Positions 45,436-57,029 of a stretch of DNA of 64,000 bases are shown here, in pieces. Below the pieces are notes generated by a model, which searched no databases, was not told where the DNA came from, and saw only the letters and a program-made list of their open reading frames with translations. The translations under genes and the position numbers were made by a program. Positions within the stretch are counted from its first letter, which is position 1. Each line of letters begins with the position of its first letter. Location: the NCBI GenBank assembly GCA_016271365.2, contig CM028129.1:844148001-844212000 (forward strand). Direction: 5' to 3'. This DNA is from Neoceratodus forsteri. Its lineage: Eukaryota; Chordata; Ceratodontiformes; Ceratodontidae.

Positions 45436-46150
45436 TACTTGAGGGTAGTAATCTTGGAGTGGATTATACCACTCCCTCCATCTTGCATTCTTCCCCTGAG
45501 TTTCTGTGCCCCAAGTGCATGATTTTGCACTTCTTTGCATTGAAACTTAGTTGCCATGCCATGCTCCTGACCACTTCTCAAGCCTTCTTAGATCCCTCTT
45601 CATTTTTTTCCACCCACCCGTGGAGTGCCTACTCTGTTGTGGATCTTTGTGTCATCTGCAAAAAGGCATACTTTCTCTTGTAATCACTCTGTAATGTCAT
45701 TAATAAAAACATTAAAAATGACTGGTCCCAGTACTGATCCTTGTGGCATCCTGCTGGTCAGCCTCCCTTCCTTGGAGTGAACTCCTTTTACCACCACCCT
45801 CTCTGCCTATCCCCCAACCTCTTTCTTTCCCAGTTTACCACCTTAGGACCCACTCCCAGCCTGCCTAGCTTGTTTACAAGTCTCCTTTGTGAAACAGTGT
45901 CAATGGCATTACTGAAGTCTAGGAAGGCCACATTCACCGCTCCACCCTGATTTAACTCCCTGGTCACCCAGTCAAAGAAATCTATCAGATTTGTTTGACA
46001 TGACCTCCCCCCAGTGAATCCATGCTGCCTTGGACCCTGTAAGCTGCTGGATTCAAGATATTTCACAATCCTTTCCTTCAGTAGGGATTCCGAAGTCAGG
46101 CTGACTGACCCATAGTTGCTAGCCTCCTTCCTGCTACCACTTAGCACACT
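45436..46150 (-). pseudogene. CR1 reverse-transcriptase fragment, minus strand
   Basis: The 141-codon frame 45788-46213 has SESLLKERIVKYLESSSLQG, RQHGFTGGRSCQTNLIDFFD and AVNVAFLDFSNAIDTVSQRR. The catalytic region near 45660 is frameshifted. It ends near 45440 just past the palm. Confidence 0.75.
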
Positions 46151-46169
46151 GTATAGGGAGGGGTTTTGA

Positions 46170-46610
46170 TAGTAGGAGAAGCGAGGCAATTCTGCCACTG
46201 TACAGATCCCCAATAAGGCCTCCTGGAGTACTGTTACAGTTTGGGAGTCTTCACCTGAGGAAAGACATTGACAGACCAGAGTCAGTGCAGTGAAAGGTTA
46301 CCAGGATGATTCAGGGCCAGCAGAACAGATCGTATGTGGATCGGCTAGAGGTCCTAAAAATGTACTCTTTGGAGACCAGGTGGGAGCAGGGGTAAATGAT
46401 TGAAACTTTTAAGTTTCTAAGGGGTATAAACAAGGTGAATACAGCAGACCTATTTGTAGAAAATAGGGATACAGTTAGTAGGGGCATACGTGGAGATTGG
46501 TGGGACAAGCTCAAGAAAAACTTTAGGAATTTCTTCTTCATTGAGAGGGTGGTGGAGCCATAGAACAGACTGACAGTGAAAGGTGCTAGCACATTTGGGA
46601 AGCACCACTT
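46170..46610 (+). pseudogene. CR1 thumb and C-terminus fragment, plus strand
   Basis: It reads FGSLHLRKDIDRPESVQ, VTRMIQGQQNRSYVDRLEVL, MIETFKFLRGINKVN and FRNFFFIERVVEP in order. It faces the minus-strand RT fragment immediately to its left. Confidence 0.7.
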
Positions 46611-46639
46611 GTCAGGTCGATGCTACAATGTCATATTGT

Positions 46640-46935
46640 GCAGGGGGATATTAAGGAGCTAGGGAGGGGTCTGAGGCAGATAGCAAACTTGGTTACTTTC
46701 ACTGAGGTGTTGCCTATCTATGACCAGGGGCAGGATAGGGTTATTTGCACCAGGAGCTTCATTCATGTTTGAAGTAATGGTGCAGAGAAGAGGGGTTCAC
46801 CTACATTGAAGAATGGGGACCAACATGGAGGGATCTGGGCTTATACAGGGGTGATGGCCTGCATCCATCTGGGATGGAAACTACAATCTTCAGTTAACGG
46901 TTTAAATGTTGCCTTGATGAACATTTAAACTAGCT
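46640..46935 (+). pseudogene. CR1 ORF1 esterase C-terminus, copy F
   Basis: It reads DIKELGRGLRQIANLVTFTE, then VLPIYDQGQDRVICTRSF. A frameshifted end corresponds to the usual DGLHPSGMET-like block near 46857. The catalytic GTND block lies upstream and is not visible. Confidence 0.6.
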
Positions 46936-48061
46936 GAGGGCGGTGGCAGAAGAAAAAATGGAAGCATAAACTTCCCCCCACGGACTGAAGCAGTGAGAGT
47001 GTAGGATCTGAGGACAGGAAAATCCCTCGGGGTGCAAAGTAAACAAAAAACCAGTGTGGTAGAAAATAAAGGGGATGGGAACAGCTGAAAAAGAGAAGGG
47101 AAAAGGAGAGATGGCAAAAGGGAAATGAGGTGTTTTCAGGCAGAGAGGGTACAAAGTATGGAAGGCCACATGTGCAAATGCAAGAAGTAGAGGCCATCAT
47201 GGCAGAGGCAGACCTAGATATTGTGGCCATTACCAAGTCACGGACATGGTGCACAGGAAACCAAGACTGGGTCATGGCCATATCAGGATATACTCAGTTC
47301 AGGAAAGAGAGGGCGAGAAGGAAGGGAGGGAGGGAGAGAGGTGGTTCTGTATTTAAGGGAGGGTAACAAGGCAATGGAGGCACAGGGAAACCAGGGGGGG
47401 AAAATAGGGGTTGAAGGTACTGTGGATTACCCTGAAGACAGGAATCAGAGTCACTGTTCATGATCTACAGACCTCCAGCACAGGTGAGAAACTGGATAGG
47501 ACACTGGTGGAAGCCATTAGTACAATGGCAAAAAACAGGGAGGTGCTGATGATGGGGGACTTCAGTCTGCTGGGTATATATTGGAGCCTCCGAGTTGCAG
47601 CTTCAGCTAGAAGCAGGACAGCCTGGACTCCCAGCAGCAGGGGCCTTTTCTCAGGCAACTGGTCAGGGAGCCCATTTACAATAGGGCTATACTGGACCTG
47701 ATGCCCACAAACAGGGACAGTATTGCAGAAGTCAAGGTGGGAAGCCACCTGGAGACCAGCGATCACAGTGTGGTTCAACATAAGGATGGCAGCAGAAGCA
47801 AACTACACAGGGATGACAGTCATGGATTTCAGGAGAGCAGATTTAAAAAAAAAACTTTGTAAAGGACTCGGAGATGACTTAGCTGAGGGATGACCTGGGT
47901 GAGGATGGAGGAACAGTGGGCTAAGTTAAGGGAAGGCATAGTGAAAGCAACACACCTCTGTGCAAAGGAAGTAAGCAAAAGAAGAGAAAAAAAGAGGCAG
48001 ATATGGTTCTTAAAGGATGTGGCTGAAAAGTTAAAGGCTAAAAGGGCAGCTTTCAGGAGGT

Positions 48062-48395
48062 ATTTGATTTGGTTTCATTTATTTAGAAATGCAGTTTGGT
48101 ACACTAGAATATAAAATTCCTTTTTCAAGTACGACCTGAGGTCAAAAATGTAAACATACAAAACGTACTTTTATTATAAAACACAGAGCAATGTTAATAC
48201 ATCACCTAAGCTATTTTTCATAATCACACACATTTATACTTTTAAAATAATTACATACAGCCTTTGAGAAAGTTCTGATAGAACTTGAATGCTTAACACT
48301 ATTTGGCAGGGAATTCCACACAGTGGCAGCACAATAGGCAAAAGATCTTTTCCCTGAGTTTGTGCATACTAAGAGTAGGACCAATTGAAAATTGT
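48062..48395 (-). mobile_element. 5'-truncated LINE 3' end nested in CR1 F
   Basis: On the minus strand the C-terminal motif SFAYCAATVWNSLPNSVKHS (about 48300) is followed by a stop and a 3' UTR ending near 48062. The CR1 frame reads AAFRRY before it and YKETLREEDRERYQEKQ after it. Confidence 0.7.
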
Positions 48396-48579
48396 AAGAC
48401 AAACATGACTCAAAGATACAAAGAGACTCTGAGGGAAGAGGATAGGGAGAGATATCAGGAGAAGCAGAGGGAAGCAGGGAATGCAGTGAGTGGTGCAAAG
48501 GTGAGAGGAAAGAATATCCCAAGGGGTAACTAAAGAGAACAAGATTGTTTTTTGATACATAAATGAAAAGAGAATGACA

Positions 48580-49158
48580 AGAGGAGGGTTTGTGAACTTA
48601 AGACCCCCCAGGGCTTCACTCCCTTATCGGATCCACCCCTCCTCACAGGGCCTCTAGAAGCTCCACCAAGTCCTCCCTCCTTGTCCCCCACTGCAGCACT
48701 TTCCTAGGGGAAAGGGCCTTCCCCCATTATGCCCCCCTCTGGCTCAATGTCCTCCATCTCACTTGAACACAAGCTCAACCTCTTCAAAACTAACCTTAAG
48801 AACCTACTCCTAGAGTGCACATCCAGTGGCTGCAACCAGAACTCCCTCACTGCCTGCTTCCCTCATTTCTCAACTAGGGCTACCTTTGGGACCAACCTGT
48901 CCTCTGCTAAGTTCTATGGATGGGATTGCTTCATTAATGCTGGGTCAACTTGTTACCCTTGATTGTATCAGTAGCTTTATACTCTGTAAACGCTGAGTCT
49001 ACCAAACCTTAGAATGCTTTGTTGTCTAAACTGTGTGCACTGTATTTGTCTAACTCTGTATTGTAATTGTCTTACTCTGTATCTTGACATGGAGCCTTCA
49101 CAAAGCAGTCTATAACTCAAAGGTTGTAAATCTGATTGTGAAATAAATAAATAAAAAA
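48580..49158 (+). mobile_element. Second LINE 3' end nested in CR1 F
   Basis: Frame fragments (TFLGERAFPHYAP, PLWLNVLHLT) resemble a LINE C-terminus. The 3' UTR ends in AAATAAATAAATAAA at 49141-49156. CR1 sequence flanks both sides. Its 3' UTR is not the LINE G type. Confidence 0.65.
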
Positions 49159-51093
49159 AGAAGGGTGGTGGGACTGTGCAGAGAGGGAATCGGGAGAGGG
49201 GAGTAGATATCCTGAACAAATACTTTCATTCAGTCTTCACAAAGGAAGGGAAAGGGAATGGGCCACATAAAAACAGCAGCAGAAGCACTGGTGGGAGGGA
49301 GGTAGACACATGTCCATTTACAAAGGAGAGAGTCCTGAAGGGACTTACAATTCTGAAAGTGAACAAAGCTACAGGGCCAGATGGGATACACCAAAGCATA
49401 CTGAGGGAGCTCAGGAGGTACTCGTTGCTCCTCTGACAGCCCAATTCAACAAATCAATGGAAACAGGGGTGGTTGCCGAGGACTGGATGAGGGCAGATAT
49501 AGTCCTGCTTCATTAATATGGTAGCAGGGAGGAGGCTGGCAACTGTAGGCTTGTCAGCTGGACATCAGTCGTGGGGAAGTTAATAGAGTCACTGCTAAAG
49601 GAAAAGGTTGTGGAGTATCTTGAATCCAGTGGGTTACAGGACCGGAGGCAGCATGAATTCATGGGTGATAGGTCATGTCAGACAAATCTGATAGACTTCT
49701 TTGACTGGGTGATCAGGGAAATAAATCAGGGTGGAGCAGTGGATATGATCTACTTAGATTTTAGTAAGGCATTCTGCACCATATCACATAGAAGACTCAT
49801 TAGAAAACTGTGCAGCTAAGGATTGGTCCCTAAGGTAGCGAATTGGGTAATAAATTGATTAATGCATAGGCAACAGAGGGTGGGGGTAAACAGAGTTCAC
49901 TCTGGGGGACAGAGGGTAACCAGTGAGGTGCTTCAGGACCCAATACTGGGATCAGTCCCCTTTATTGTCTTTGTAAGTGACATTGCAGATGAACTGAAAT
50001 GGAAGGAATGCCACCTTGCAGATGACACCAAAATCTGTAATACCGTAGACACCCCAGAGGGGTGGAAAGAATATACAGAGACCTGAGAAAACTTGAGGAG
50101 TGGTCAATGGCATGATGACTTGCTTTCAATGCAAAAAAATGCAACATTTTGCATCTAGAGCACAGAAACCCAGAGATGGGGTACAAAATGGGAGAAGAGG
50201 CATTGACAGTCACCAAACAGGAAAGGGTCCTTGGGGGTCATCATATTTGATGACCTGAAGGTGGTGAGACAGTGCAACAAGGCAGTGGATAGGGCCAGTG
50301 AGATGCTGGTGTGCATAAGGAGAGGTATTGCCATCAGAAAATGGGAGGTAGTGTTGCCACTGTATAGACTGCTGGTGAGATCTCATCAGGAATACAGTGC
50401 CCAGTTCTGGAGACCACATCTGAGGGCGGACATAGGGTGGAAGATGTCCAGAGGAGGGCAACTAAAATGGTGCAGGGGCCACAGCAGAAGCCCTTTGAGG
50501 AGAGACTAAAGAATTTGAACATGTATACTCTGGAAGAGAGAAGGCAGGGACAACATGATAGAGAGAGAGAAGGAAGGGACAACATGAGAGAGACCTATAC
50601 ATACCTGACAGGGTTAAATAAGGTACAGCAGGGGAGTATTTTTCAGAGGAAAAGATACACAAAAGCATGTAGACATGCAATAAAGCTGGAGGGAGGAAAA
50701 TTTAGTAGAGATGTGAGGAAGTATTTCTTCATTGAAAGTGTAATGGATGCCTGGAGCAGTCTTTGAGCAGAAATTGTGGGGGCAAAATCAATGGTGGGCT
50801 TCAGGCATGTAAGGGATAGGCAAAAGGGAATCTTATTTGGGAAGAAAGAGGGGAGGCAGCCATAGATCAAGTAGGGTCTGTGGTAACAGGATAGGATAAG
50901 CAGGGAAAAATGGACAGAATGGAATGTACAAATGGGCCTTATCTGCCGTCAAAGTCTGTTTTCAGTTTTTCTGTATTTGGTAGCTTGGTATCATATCCTG
51001 TACACTTCTAGACTGGATGCTAACTAATTGTCCAGAGCACATCTCCGAAGCAACAGTCCTCCCAGACTCCTTAAGTGATTATTCCCCTATCTT

Positions 51094-52788
51094 GTGTATC
51101 TGGACCAACAAATACACCAAACTCCCCCCCAAACTATTAACAGGAGAATGCTGACCCCTGGTCATCTTGAGTCACTTAAAACACTCCTTCGTGAACATGA
51201 CTGGTCACCAATTGATATAGCCCCTGATGTAGACACAGCACTTGAATACTTTATCACCTGTTTCAACTCAGCCTGCGATGTTCATGCTCCGTTCAAGAAG
51301 AGTAAGATCAAGAGTGTCAATAACCCATGGATGACACTAGGCCTCCTTACACAAATTAAATCTCAAGACCAGCTCTGGTATCATGCTAAGGCTACTGGCA
51401 CCCAGACTGATATCCAGGCCTACAAAACAGCAAGGAATGCATGTACCAAAGCAATCTGCCATGAGAAGACTAACTATTACAGGAACGCCTTAGCCAGCAC
51501 CTGGAATGACGGGAGTAAATTCTGGCATAACCTTGCTGAAGTGACTGGAAAGGATCCCAAAACAGCACCCACAATGTTGAACATAGATGGTACCATCGCT
51601 CTTGAACATATCATCATTGCCAACGCATTTAACACCACTTTTGCTGACCTTAGTCATGTGCTACCCCCTAACTTTTTTGATCCCACCACAGTCAACCCAG
51701 CTCCTGTTAGTTCAGGTTTGCCACCAGGGCACCATCCTTTCCATTTCAAAGCAATCCTGGAAAGCCTAGCTAAAAAACACATTCTTAAAGTGCTTGGAAA
51801 GTCTAGGGTCAGTGGCAATTCACTGGATATGAAACTTCTCGCCCTCACCATTGATGAAGTCCTGCTCTCACTAACCAAAATCCTCAACTGTTCCCTCATG
51901 CTCTCCCAGTTCCCCCAAAAGTGGAAACTGGCAGTGGTGACTCCAGTCCATAAAAGTGGTGACAAGACTCTCACAAACAACTACAGGCCTATATCCATCC
52001 TCCCTCCTCTGTCCAAAGCCTTGGAACGGATAGTGGCTGATCAGCTCATGGAGTACCTTGTAAAATACAGCCTGCAATGTTCCCAGCAGCATGGCTTCTG
52101 CAAAGGGCACAGCACTACCACAGTACTCCTCGAATTCACCACACATATCTATCATGCACTTGATCAGGGCCAGTTGGTCGGCGCCTCTTTTATTGACCTG
52201 ACTAAGGCATTTAACACTGTCAATCACTCCATTCTTCTCAAACAATTATCCCTCCTTGGTCTTTCAAGTAAAACTACCCTCTGGTTTCAAAGTTACCTCA
52301 GTAACCGGACCCAACAGATCAGGACTGGTGAATTCCTCTCGTCATCCCTACCAATCCACTCTGGAGTACCCCAAGGTTCTATCCTGAGTCCCTTATTATT
52401 CAGCATATTCCTGAACAATCTCCCTACCTCCTGCCATGACAGAATGTTACTATATGTAGATGATGCAGTAATCTTCACTTGCCACACCGACTCCACCTCC
52501 TTTCAGTCTCAACTAAAGAAAAGTTTCACAGAAGTGGAAGACTGGTTTTGCTCACATAAACTCATCCTTAACCACAAAAAAACTAAAACAATGTTGTTCC
52601 ATGGAACCCACAACAAGTACAAGGACCATGAGCTCATAATTAACAATCATGAAGGCGTCACTCTTGAGCAGGTGGATATGTTTAAATATCTGGGCCTGAC
52701 CCTTGACTGCTCCCTCTCCTATACCAAACACATTGACAATATCGCTAAAACTGTGAACTCCAGTATAGGGCTACTATGCAAGCAATAA
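51094..52788 (+). CDS. LINE G reverse transcriptase, 564 codons uninterrupted
   Basis: This is the longest intact frame in the window. Endonuclease C-terminal sequence (TVLPDSLSDYSPILCIW, with SDY for the usual SDH) lies just upstream in another frame. A C-run at 51121-51128 is the likely slip point, so the ORF start is not a natural start. RT motifs are NNYRPISILPPLSKALERI (residue about 292), QHGFCKGHSTT (331), FIDLTKAFNTVNHS (365), SGVPQGSILSPLLF (423), catalytic LYVDDAVIF (452) and FKYLGLTLD (529). All RT catalytic residues are kept. The stop codon TAA lies inside the left arm of the foldback at 52782, so the natural C-terminus is lost. Confidence 0.8.
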   Translation: MYLDQQIHQTPPQTINRRMLTPGHLESLKTLLREHDWSPIDIAPDVDTALEYFITCFNSACDVHAPFKKSKIKSVNNPWMTLGLLTQIKSQDQLWYHAKATGTQTDIQAYKTARNACTKAICHEKTNYYRNALASTWNDGSKFWHNLAEVTGKDPKTAPTMLNIDGTIALEHIIIANAFNTTFADLSHVLPPNFFDPTTVNPAPVSSGLPPGHHPFHFKAILESLAKKHILKVLGKSRVSGNSLDMKLLALTIDEVLLSLTKILNCSLMLSQFPQKWKLAVVTPVHKSGDKTLTNNYRPISILPPLSKALERIVADQLMEYLVKYSLQCSQQHGFCKGHSTTTVLLEFTTHIYHALDQGQLVGASFIDLTKAFNTVNHSILLKQLSLLGLSSKTTLWFQSYLSNRTQQIRTGEFLSSSLPIHSGVPQGSILSPLLFSIFLNNLPTSCHDRMLLYVDDAVIFTCHTDSTSFQSQLKKSFTEVEDWFCSHKLILNHKKTKTMLFHGTHNKYKDHELIINNHEGVTLEQVDMFKYLGLTLDCSLSYTKHIDNIAKTVNSSIGLLCKQ

Positions 52789-52920
52789 TACCCGACAGGG
52801 TTGGTGGTATTAGGTAATACCAGACTGCCCAGGGCGCACGGAGGCCCCGACGCCACAGATGGAGGGTTTTATTCAGGCGTCCGCATTGCCTATACCACCC
52901 ACCCTGGAGGGTATTATTGC
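52782..52920. mobile_element. 139-bp foldback (MITE-like) inside LINE G
   Basis: GCAATAATACCC (52782-52793) is the perfect inverse of GGGTATTATTGC (52909-52920). Pairing extends inward through CAGGGTTGGTGGTAT against ATACCACCCACCCTG. It may be a complete foldback element, or the left terminus of a larger insert reaching about 54370, since LINE G resumes only there. Confidence 0.75.
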
Positions 52921-54375
52921 GCTTAGAAAATGAGTACCATAAAAAAATGAATTTTAAGAAAAAATTGGTAATTAAAAATTATGTTAAAGTCAGTTTTGTT
53001 ATGAAATAGTTCCTCCGCCTGCATTAGAATGTGTTTTTATGCTGTCTGCATACTGTTGGTATTGACGTTAGAGGGCACTGTAGCTCTTATTGTGGAGGCA
53101 GGATTCACTCGCAGCGCATCGTTCCCTGTTATACAAAAAAAGTATTTTTTAACTTCATCTCCCCAGTCTCTTGTTATGGTTGTTCAGGGACAAAGTCAGT
53201 TTTCGTCTCTTTCTGCTTGACCCCCCCGGGAGTTGCAACTGTTACACACCCGGCCTGCCACGTTAAAGTAGGAAGTGCACACTGGGAGGTTCATTGTGGC
53301 ATGGGAGCTCTGTAAGTGTTTCAGATCCAACAGTTTCCATTTTTGTTAACTTGTTTAGTTTTTCCTCTTTCATGGTGGATCGCCATCAGGGATTTCAGTG
53401 GTTGAGATGGAGTTACACCGGGAAGCTAATTCAAACAAAGTTGAAGATAAATGTAGTATTTTTTTTAAACAGGAAGTGTGTTTTTTTCTGTTATTTTGTT
53501 TACATTTGTAAAACGAAACCAAGACACAAGGCACACAGGCTCTTTTTATGTTTCTTTTAATTTATTTATGCATTGAACTTTGAACCCATTTTTTAACTGT
53601 CACCCCCCCCCCCGAGTGTCGCGCCAGCTCAATTGGCATCTGTATGGAGAAACGGGAGCAGATTGGAGCAGATTGCTCCGCGTGTGACAGGACACTGCAT
53701 TTGATCAGTTAAGGATATGAATTTTGTTTCATTAAAAAAGAAAGAACAAATATTGATTGCCTTGTTTCTGTGATTTTTCTAAGTGGAGATGCAGTGAACA
53801 GGAGCTGGACTGGCCAGTAATCACTTTGGGGGCGGGGGTTGCTAGTTCACATTGCTGGAGCACAGACTGAGTGGGAGGATAGAAGGTAACTGACTTCACT
53901 TAGTCTGTTTCTGTTAGAACTCGGCAGCCCTTACTGTAGTGAGGAGCTGATGTGCTCTATAGAAGATGTCACGGTGCTGCTCCTGAATTCGGCATACTGT
54001 ACACTCGGACAATAAGGGTTGCATTCATTACATAGGGAGTTTCGATACATAGGGGTTAGATCAGAGTCCTACAGTGACATTTGCTGTACTTCGAGTGATT
54101 GTACTACTTTGAAACAGCAGGCAGCTGTTTCTTTTTGTTGTTATTTTCTTTCAGTTTGGCAGCATTACAAAATAGAGACAGAATGAGGTGGGCAGCTGCC
54201 AACTCGCTCGCTTAGTGAGATAAAAAAAAATGGTGGCATTTTAAAACTGAAAATTCTATGCACAAGCATTTTAGAACAAAATCAGGCAACAGATACTGGG
54301 ACTCATTATTTCCCGGTCTTTATTGCCTGGTACCAGACTGGGTGGTGGTTGCCATTATCCAATCAAAAACAAGGA
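52921..54375. other. Insert of unknown nature between LINE G halves
   Basis: No coding motif. A C-run lies at 53605-53614. Near 54325-54360 the sequence TTTATTGCCTGGTACCAGAC followed by TGGGTGGTGG partly echoes the left arm (GTAATACCAGACTG), which may mark the far end of the insert. Confidence 0.4.
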
Positions 54376-54930
54376 TTTTCCCTAACCATTTTCTAAACAA
54401 GCATACACTTTTCCTAACGGATGGAGCCTTGAATCTCGCTATCCAGAGCTCTGTTATCTCAACTATTGACTACGGGCTTGTTATCTATGGATCCGCTACT
54501 GATACTGCACTCCAGCGCATAGCTGTATCCCTTAATAAGGCATGTAGACTCCTTATTTTAACTGCCCACCTTTCTCACGTGTGTGACATTTAAGAGCAGG
54601 CTAACTGGCTCCAGCTATCTGGCAGGCTAAACTACCAGATCTGCATCCTAGCTAAGAAGACATCACTGGGCCTTATGCCCCCTGGAGTCCAATCAATATT
54701 GACCCTGCAGCATGTCCGCCGCATAACTAAAAGATCGGACAGTCTAACCTTTACAATACCTCGCTGTTGGACCTCTTAAGCTCAGTGTTCTTACCTCGTC
54801 AGAGCCTCCACCTGGTTCAACTTGCTACCTACAGAAATCTCCAAAATTGCCATGATTGGTGCTTTTAAGTGCAAACTGCGTCAACACCTCGTGGCTAGTG
54901 CCTTCTGTGATTGCTTCTTATAATCCCCTC
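54376..54930 (+). pseudogene. LINE G reverse transcriptase C-terminus
   Basis: The frame to 54593 reads FPNHFLNKHTLFLTDGALNL, then SVISTIDYGLVIYGSATDTA. After a stop it continues GRLNYQICILAKKTSLGLMP and, frameshifted, RASTWFNLLPTEISKIA. It follows the expected order after the 564-codon frame. Confidence 0.7.
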
Positions 54931-55415
54931 CAGGCATACTACTCTCAAGCATCCCTCCTCACTGCCTCAGCTCTTCCTCCTCTCCTACCCCCCATTACTG
55001 GGTATAGGATGAATCTGTCTCCTTTTCTTTTTCATCCCCCCTTCCTCCTCCCTTGTTGTTTCCCATCTACCACATACCCAATGCAATGCCCTCCCCATTT
55101 CTCCCCTCCTCCCTCACTCTGTCTCCCATACCACCCCCTCACCACCACTCTTCTTTCTCTTTTCCCACTAACCCACTCCTAACAAAGCTTCACTGAGCCG
55201 CCTATGACTTGTACTGTATAATTAACTTGCAACACAATTCCTTGACAATGCCTTTACCTGCTATTATTGTAACCTTATTTGTCTTCTTTTTTTGTAAGTT
55301 CCATTGTAATGATCATGTTATGTTTTGTACCTTATTGTCCTTATTGCCTTGATGTGGAACCTTTATAAAAGAGCCCTTGGCTCAAAAGTTACCGAAATAC
55401 AAATAAATAAATAAC

Positions 55416-55788
55416 CCTCTGTGGCCTGCAAGTGACATGATTTGTACCTAAGCACCTGTTAGTGCCTTGTATTTGTTGCATTGCACTGAACGTAATGGAG
55501 CATATTGGTACAAGAATTATGCATTTAACATGTGTACAATTAATGTGCACCAGGTTCTGCAGTAATGTGAGGAAAGACATACTAGATGGCCACCATGCTG
55601 GGCAGGCTGTAAGCAGCAATAGAATAGCTGCAGGATTGTCTTACTCCTTTGGTTTTATTAATTTAATTAAAAGTTATTTGTTTTGTTTATTTCTAATCTT
55701 GTTTTTTGTTTTGTTCTGTCCTGGTGAACTGTATTGACTCTTGTTGCAAATTGAAACAGGAAACGGGAGAGGATCGCCTCTGGATTAT
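55416..55788. other. No recognised feature
   Basis: Short sequence between LINE G and the L2 5' repeats; no motif seen. Confidence 0.4.
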
Positions 55789-56048
55789 CCCTGGATGTGA
55801 TTACAGTGAAGCGCTAGTAGCGAGACTGGAGATTTGATAATAAAGCGAGAGATATTTCTTGCCTTATTGGCTGAGCTGTGAAGCGTGGAACAAAGTTGGT
55901 GGCTGGATTGTGTTGTGTCCTTGGATGTGATTACAGTGAGGTGCTGGTAGTGAAACTAAAGTTTAGTAATAAAACGAGAGAGAATTCCCTGCCTTACTGG
56001 CCAGGCTGTGGAGCGTTTAACAGAGCTGGAGACTGGATTGTTGTATCC
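55789..56048 (+). repeat. Two 130-bp tandem units at the L2 5' end
   Basis: CCCTGGATGTGATTACAGTG at 55789 recurs as CCTTGGATGTGATTACAGTG at 55919. Both are followed by GCTRGTAGYGARACT, then AATAAARCGAGAGA and TGCCTTAYTGGC, ending GACTGGATTGTT or GGCTGGATTGTG. The units lie at the head of the L2 copy and could be promoter monomers. That is inference. Confidence 0.75.
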
Positions 56049-57029
56049 TGGAGCAGTGGAGGAGAGAGTTGAAGTCAGTCAGCTCTCTCATAGGACAGCA
56101 AGTTTTGTTGATTTCTTCAGAAGAATCTTTTCTCGGCCCTGGCCCGACCTAGTGTAGTGCTTCTGTTCGGCTAATGGTAGCTGGTGGGCTGCCGTGGGGA
56201 AGAATGGGTCTGGGGAAGGGTTTTGTGGCTGGGCTGAGCTTGGGAAGTGCTGTTAAAATAACTTTAGCCTGACTCCGGCTGAAGTGAAGACTGCTAGGAG
56301 AAGCTGAATTCAGAAATTTGGATATTTGAATCTGTGTGTGGAGACTGACAGTAGTGAGTCTGTATGTATTATTTGGATTTAATTTGGATTAAGTAATAAA
56401 ATCCGACTAGAGATTCGTTTCTAGAACTTATCACTGGGATACAAGACTGTTCATGGTTCTTTGTGGAAGTGAGAGTCCACAGGAGGGATCGCATTATATT
56501 CATGGCTCCTTGAGATGTGAGCTTTATGTATAACTTTTGGTTTCCTGTTTCTTGAATAAAAGAATGATAAAGTTGATTACAAAGAAACACTGGACTGACC
56601 AAGACTGTTGAGTGATTTTGTTGAGTGAATATTTTGTTTTTAGAATTTATTTATTTTTCAATTGTTATGTTAGCTTAAATAAGTATTAATGTTGTAATTC
56701 ACATTATTCTCCCCCTCTGTGTGAGAGACAGTGGGTGGGATTTATAAACCTTTCCTCATTTTCCCCCACTCTGTGAGAGAAAATGGTGGAGTTACCATCG
56801 GAGAGTGGTTTGGTTTTTGTTTCATTAATAGTTGTTTATTAAGGGGGTATATTAAGAATTTGATTTAGCAGGTTTTTTAAAACTTAGTAGTATTGATAGG
56901 ATCTGAATGTATTGGGTTGGTAAAAACACAGTCAGGCGGTACTCCCCCTCAAGACTGAAGGATCTCTGACCTTTTGAATGTCCCGTACTTCCTTCAGAAG
57001 TTTATAGGAAATGCCGAATATTTGGCATT

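Larger units (their letters stand above)
47165..50870 (+). pseudogene. CR1 ORF2, copy F, broken
   Basis: The endonuclease has MAEADLDIVAITKSRTWCTG (47200) and LMMGDFSLLGIYWS (47545), where GDFNLPxxxW is usual, then LETSDHSVVQH (47745). After the two nested inserts the RT reads VVGKLIESLLKEKVVEYLES (49560 on), AVDMIYLDFSKAFCTISHRR, the degraded VTSEVLQDPILGS and the catalytic box as LADDTKICNTVD (about 50015; FADD with F changed to L). The thumb RLLVRSHQEYSAQFWRPHL lies at 50370. The C-terminus PFEERLKNLNMYTLEERRQG carries an in-frame 31-bp tandem duplication near 50535-50595. Confidence 0.8.
46640..50970 (+). mobile_element. CR1 retrotransposon copy F with two nested LINE tails
   Basis: ORF1 esterase end (46640-46935), linker, ORF2 (47165-50870) and 3' UTR to about 50970 are collinear on the plus strand. 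ORF2 is interrupted at 48062-48395 and 48580-49158. The 3' microsatellite is degraded (GTTTTCAGTTTTTCTGTA near 50957). Confidence 0.8.
50980..55415 (+). mobile_element. CR1/L2-superfamily LINE, copy G, with a foldback insertion
   Basis: Endonuclease C-terminus, a long RT frame (51094-52788), a gap of 1.6 kb, then the RT C-terminus (about 54376-54900) and a 3' UTR ending in AAATAAATAAATAA at 55400-55414. The 3' UTR is shared with the minus-strand copy at 41348-41815. Confidence 0.8.
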
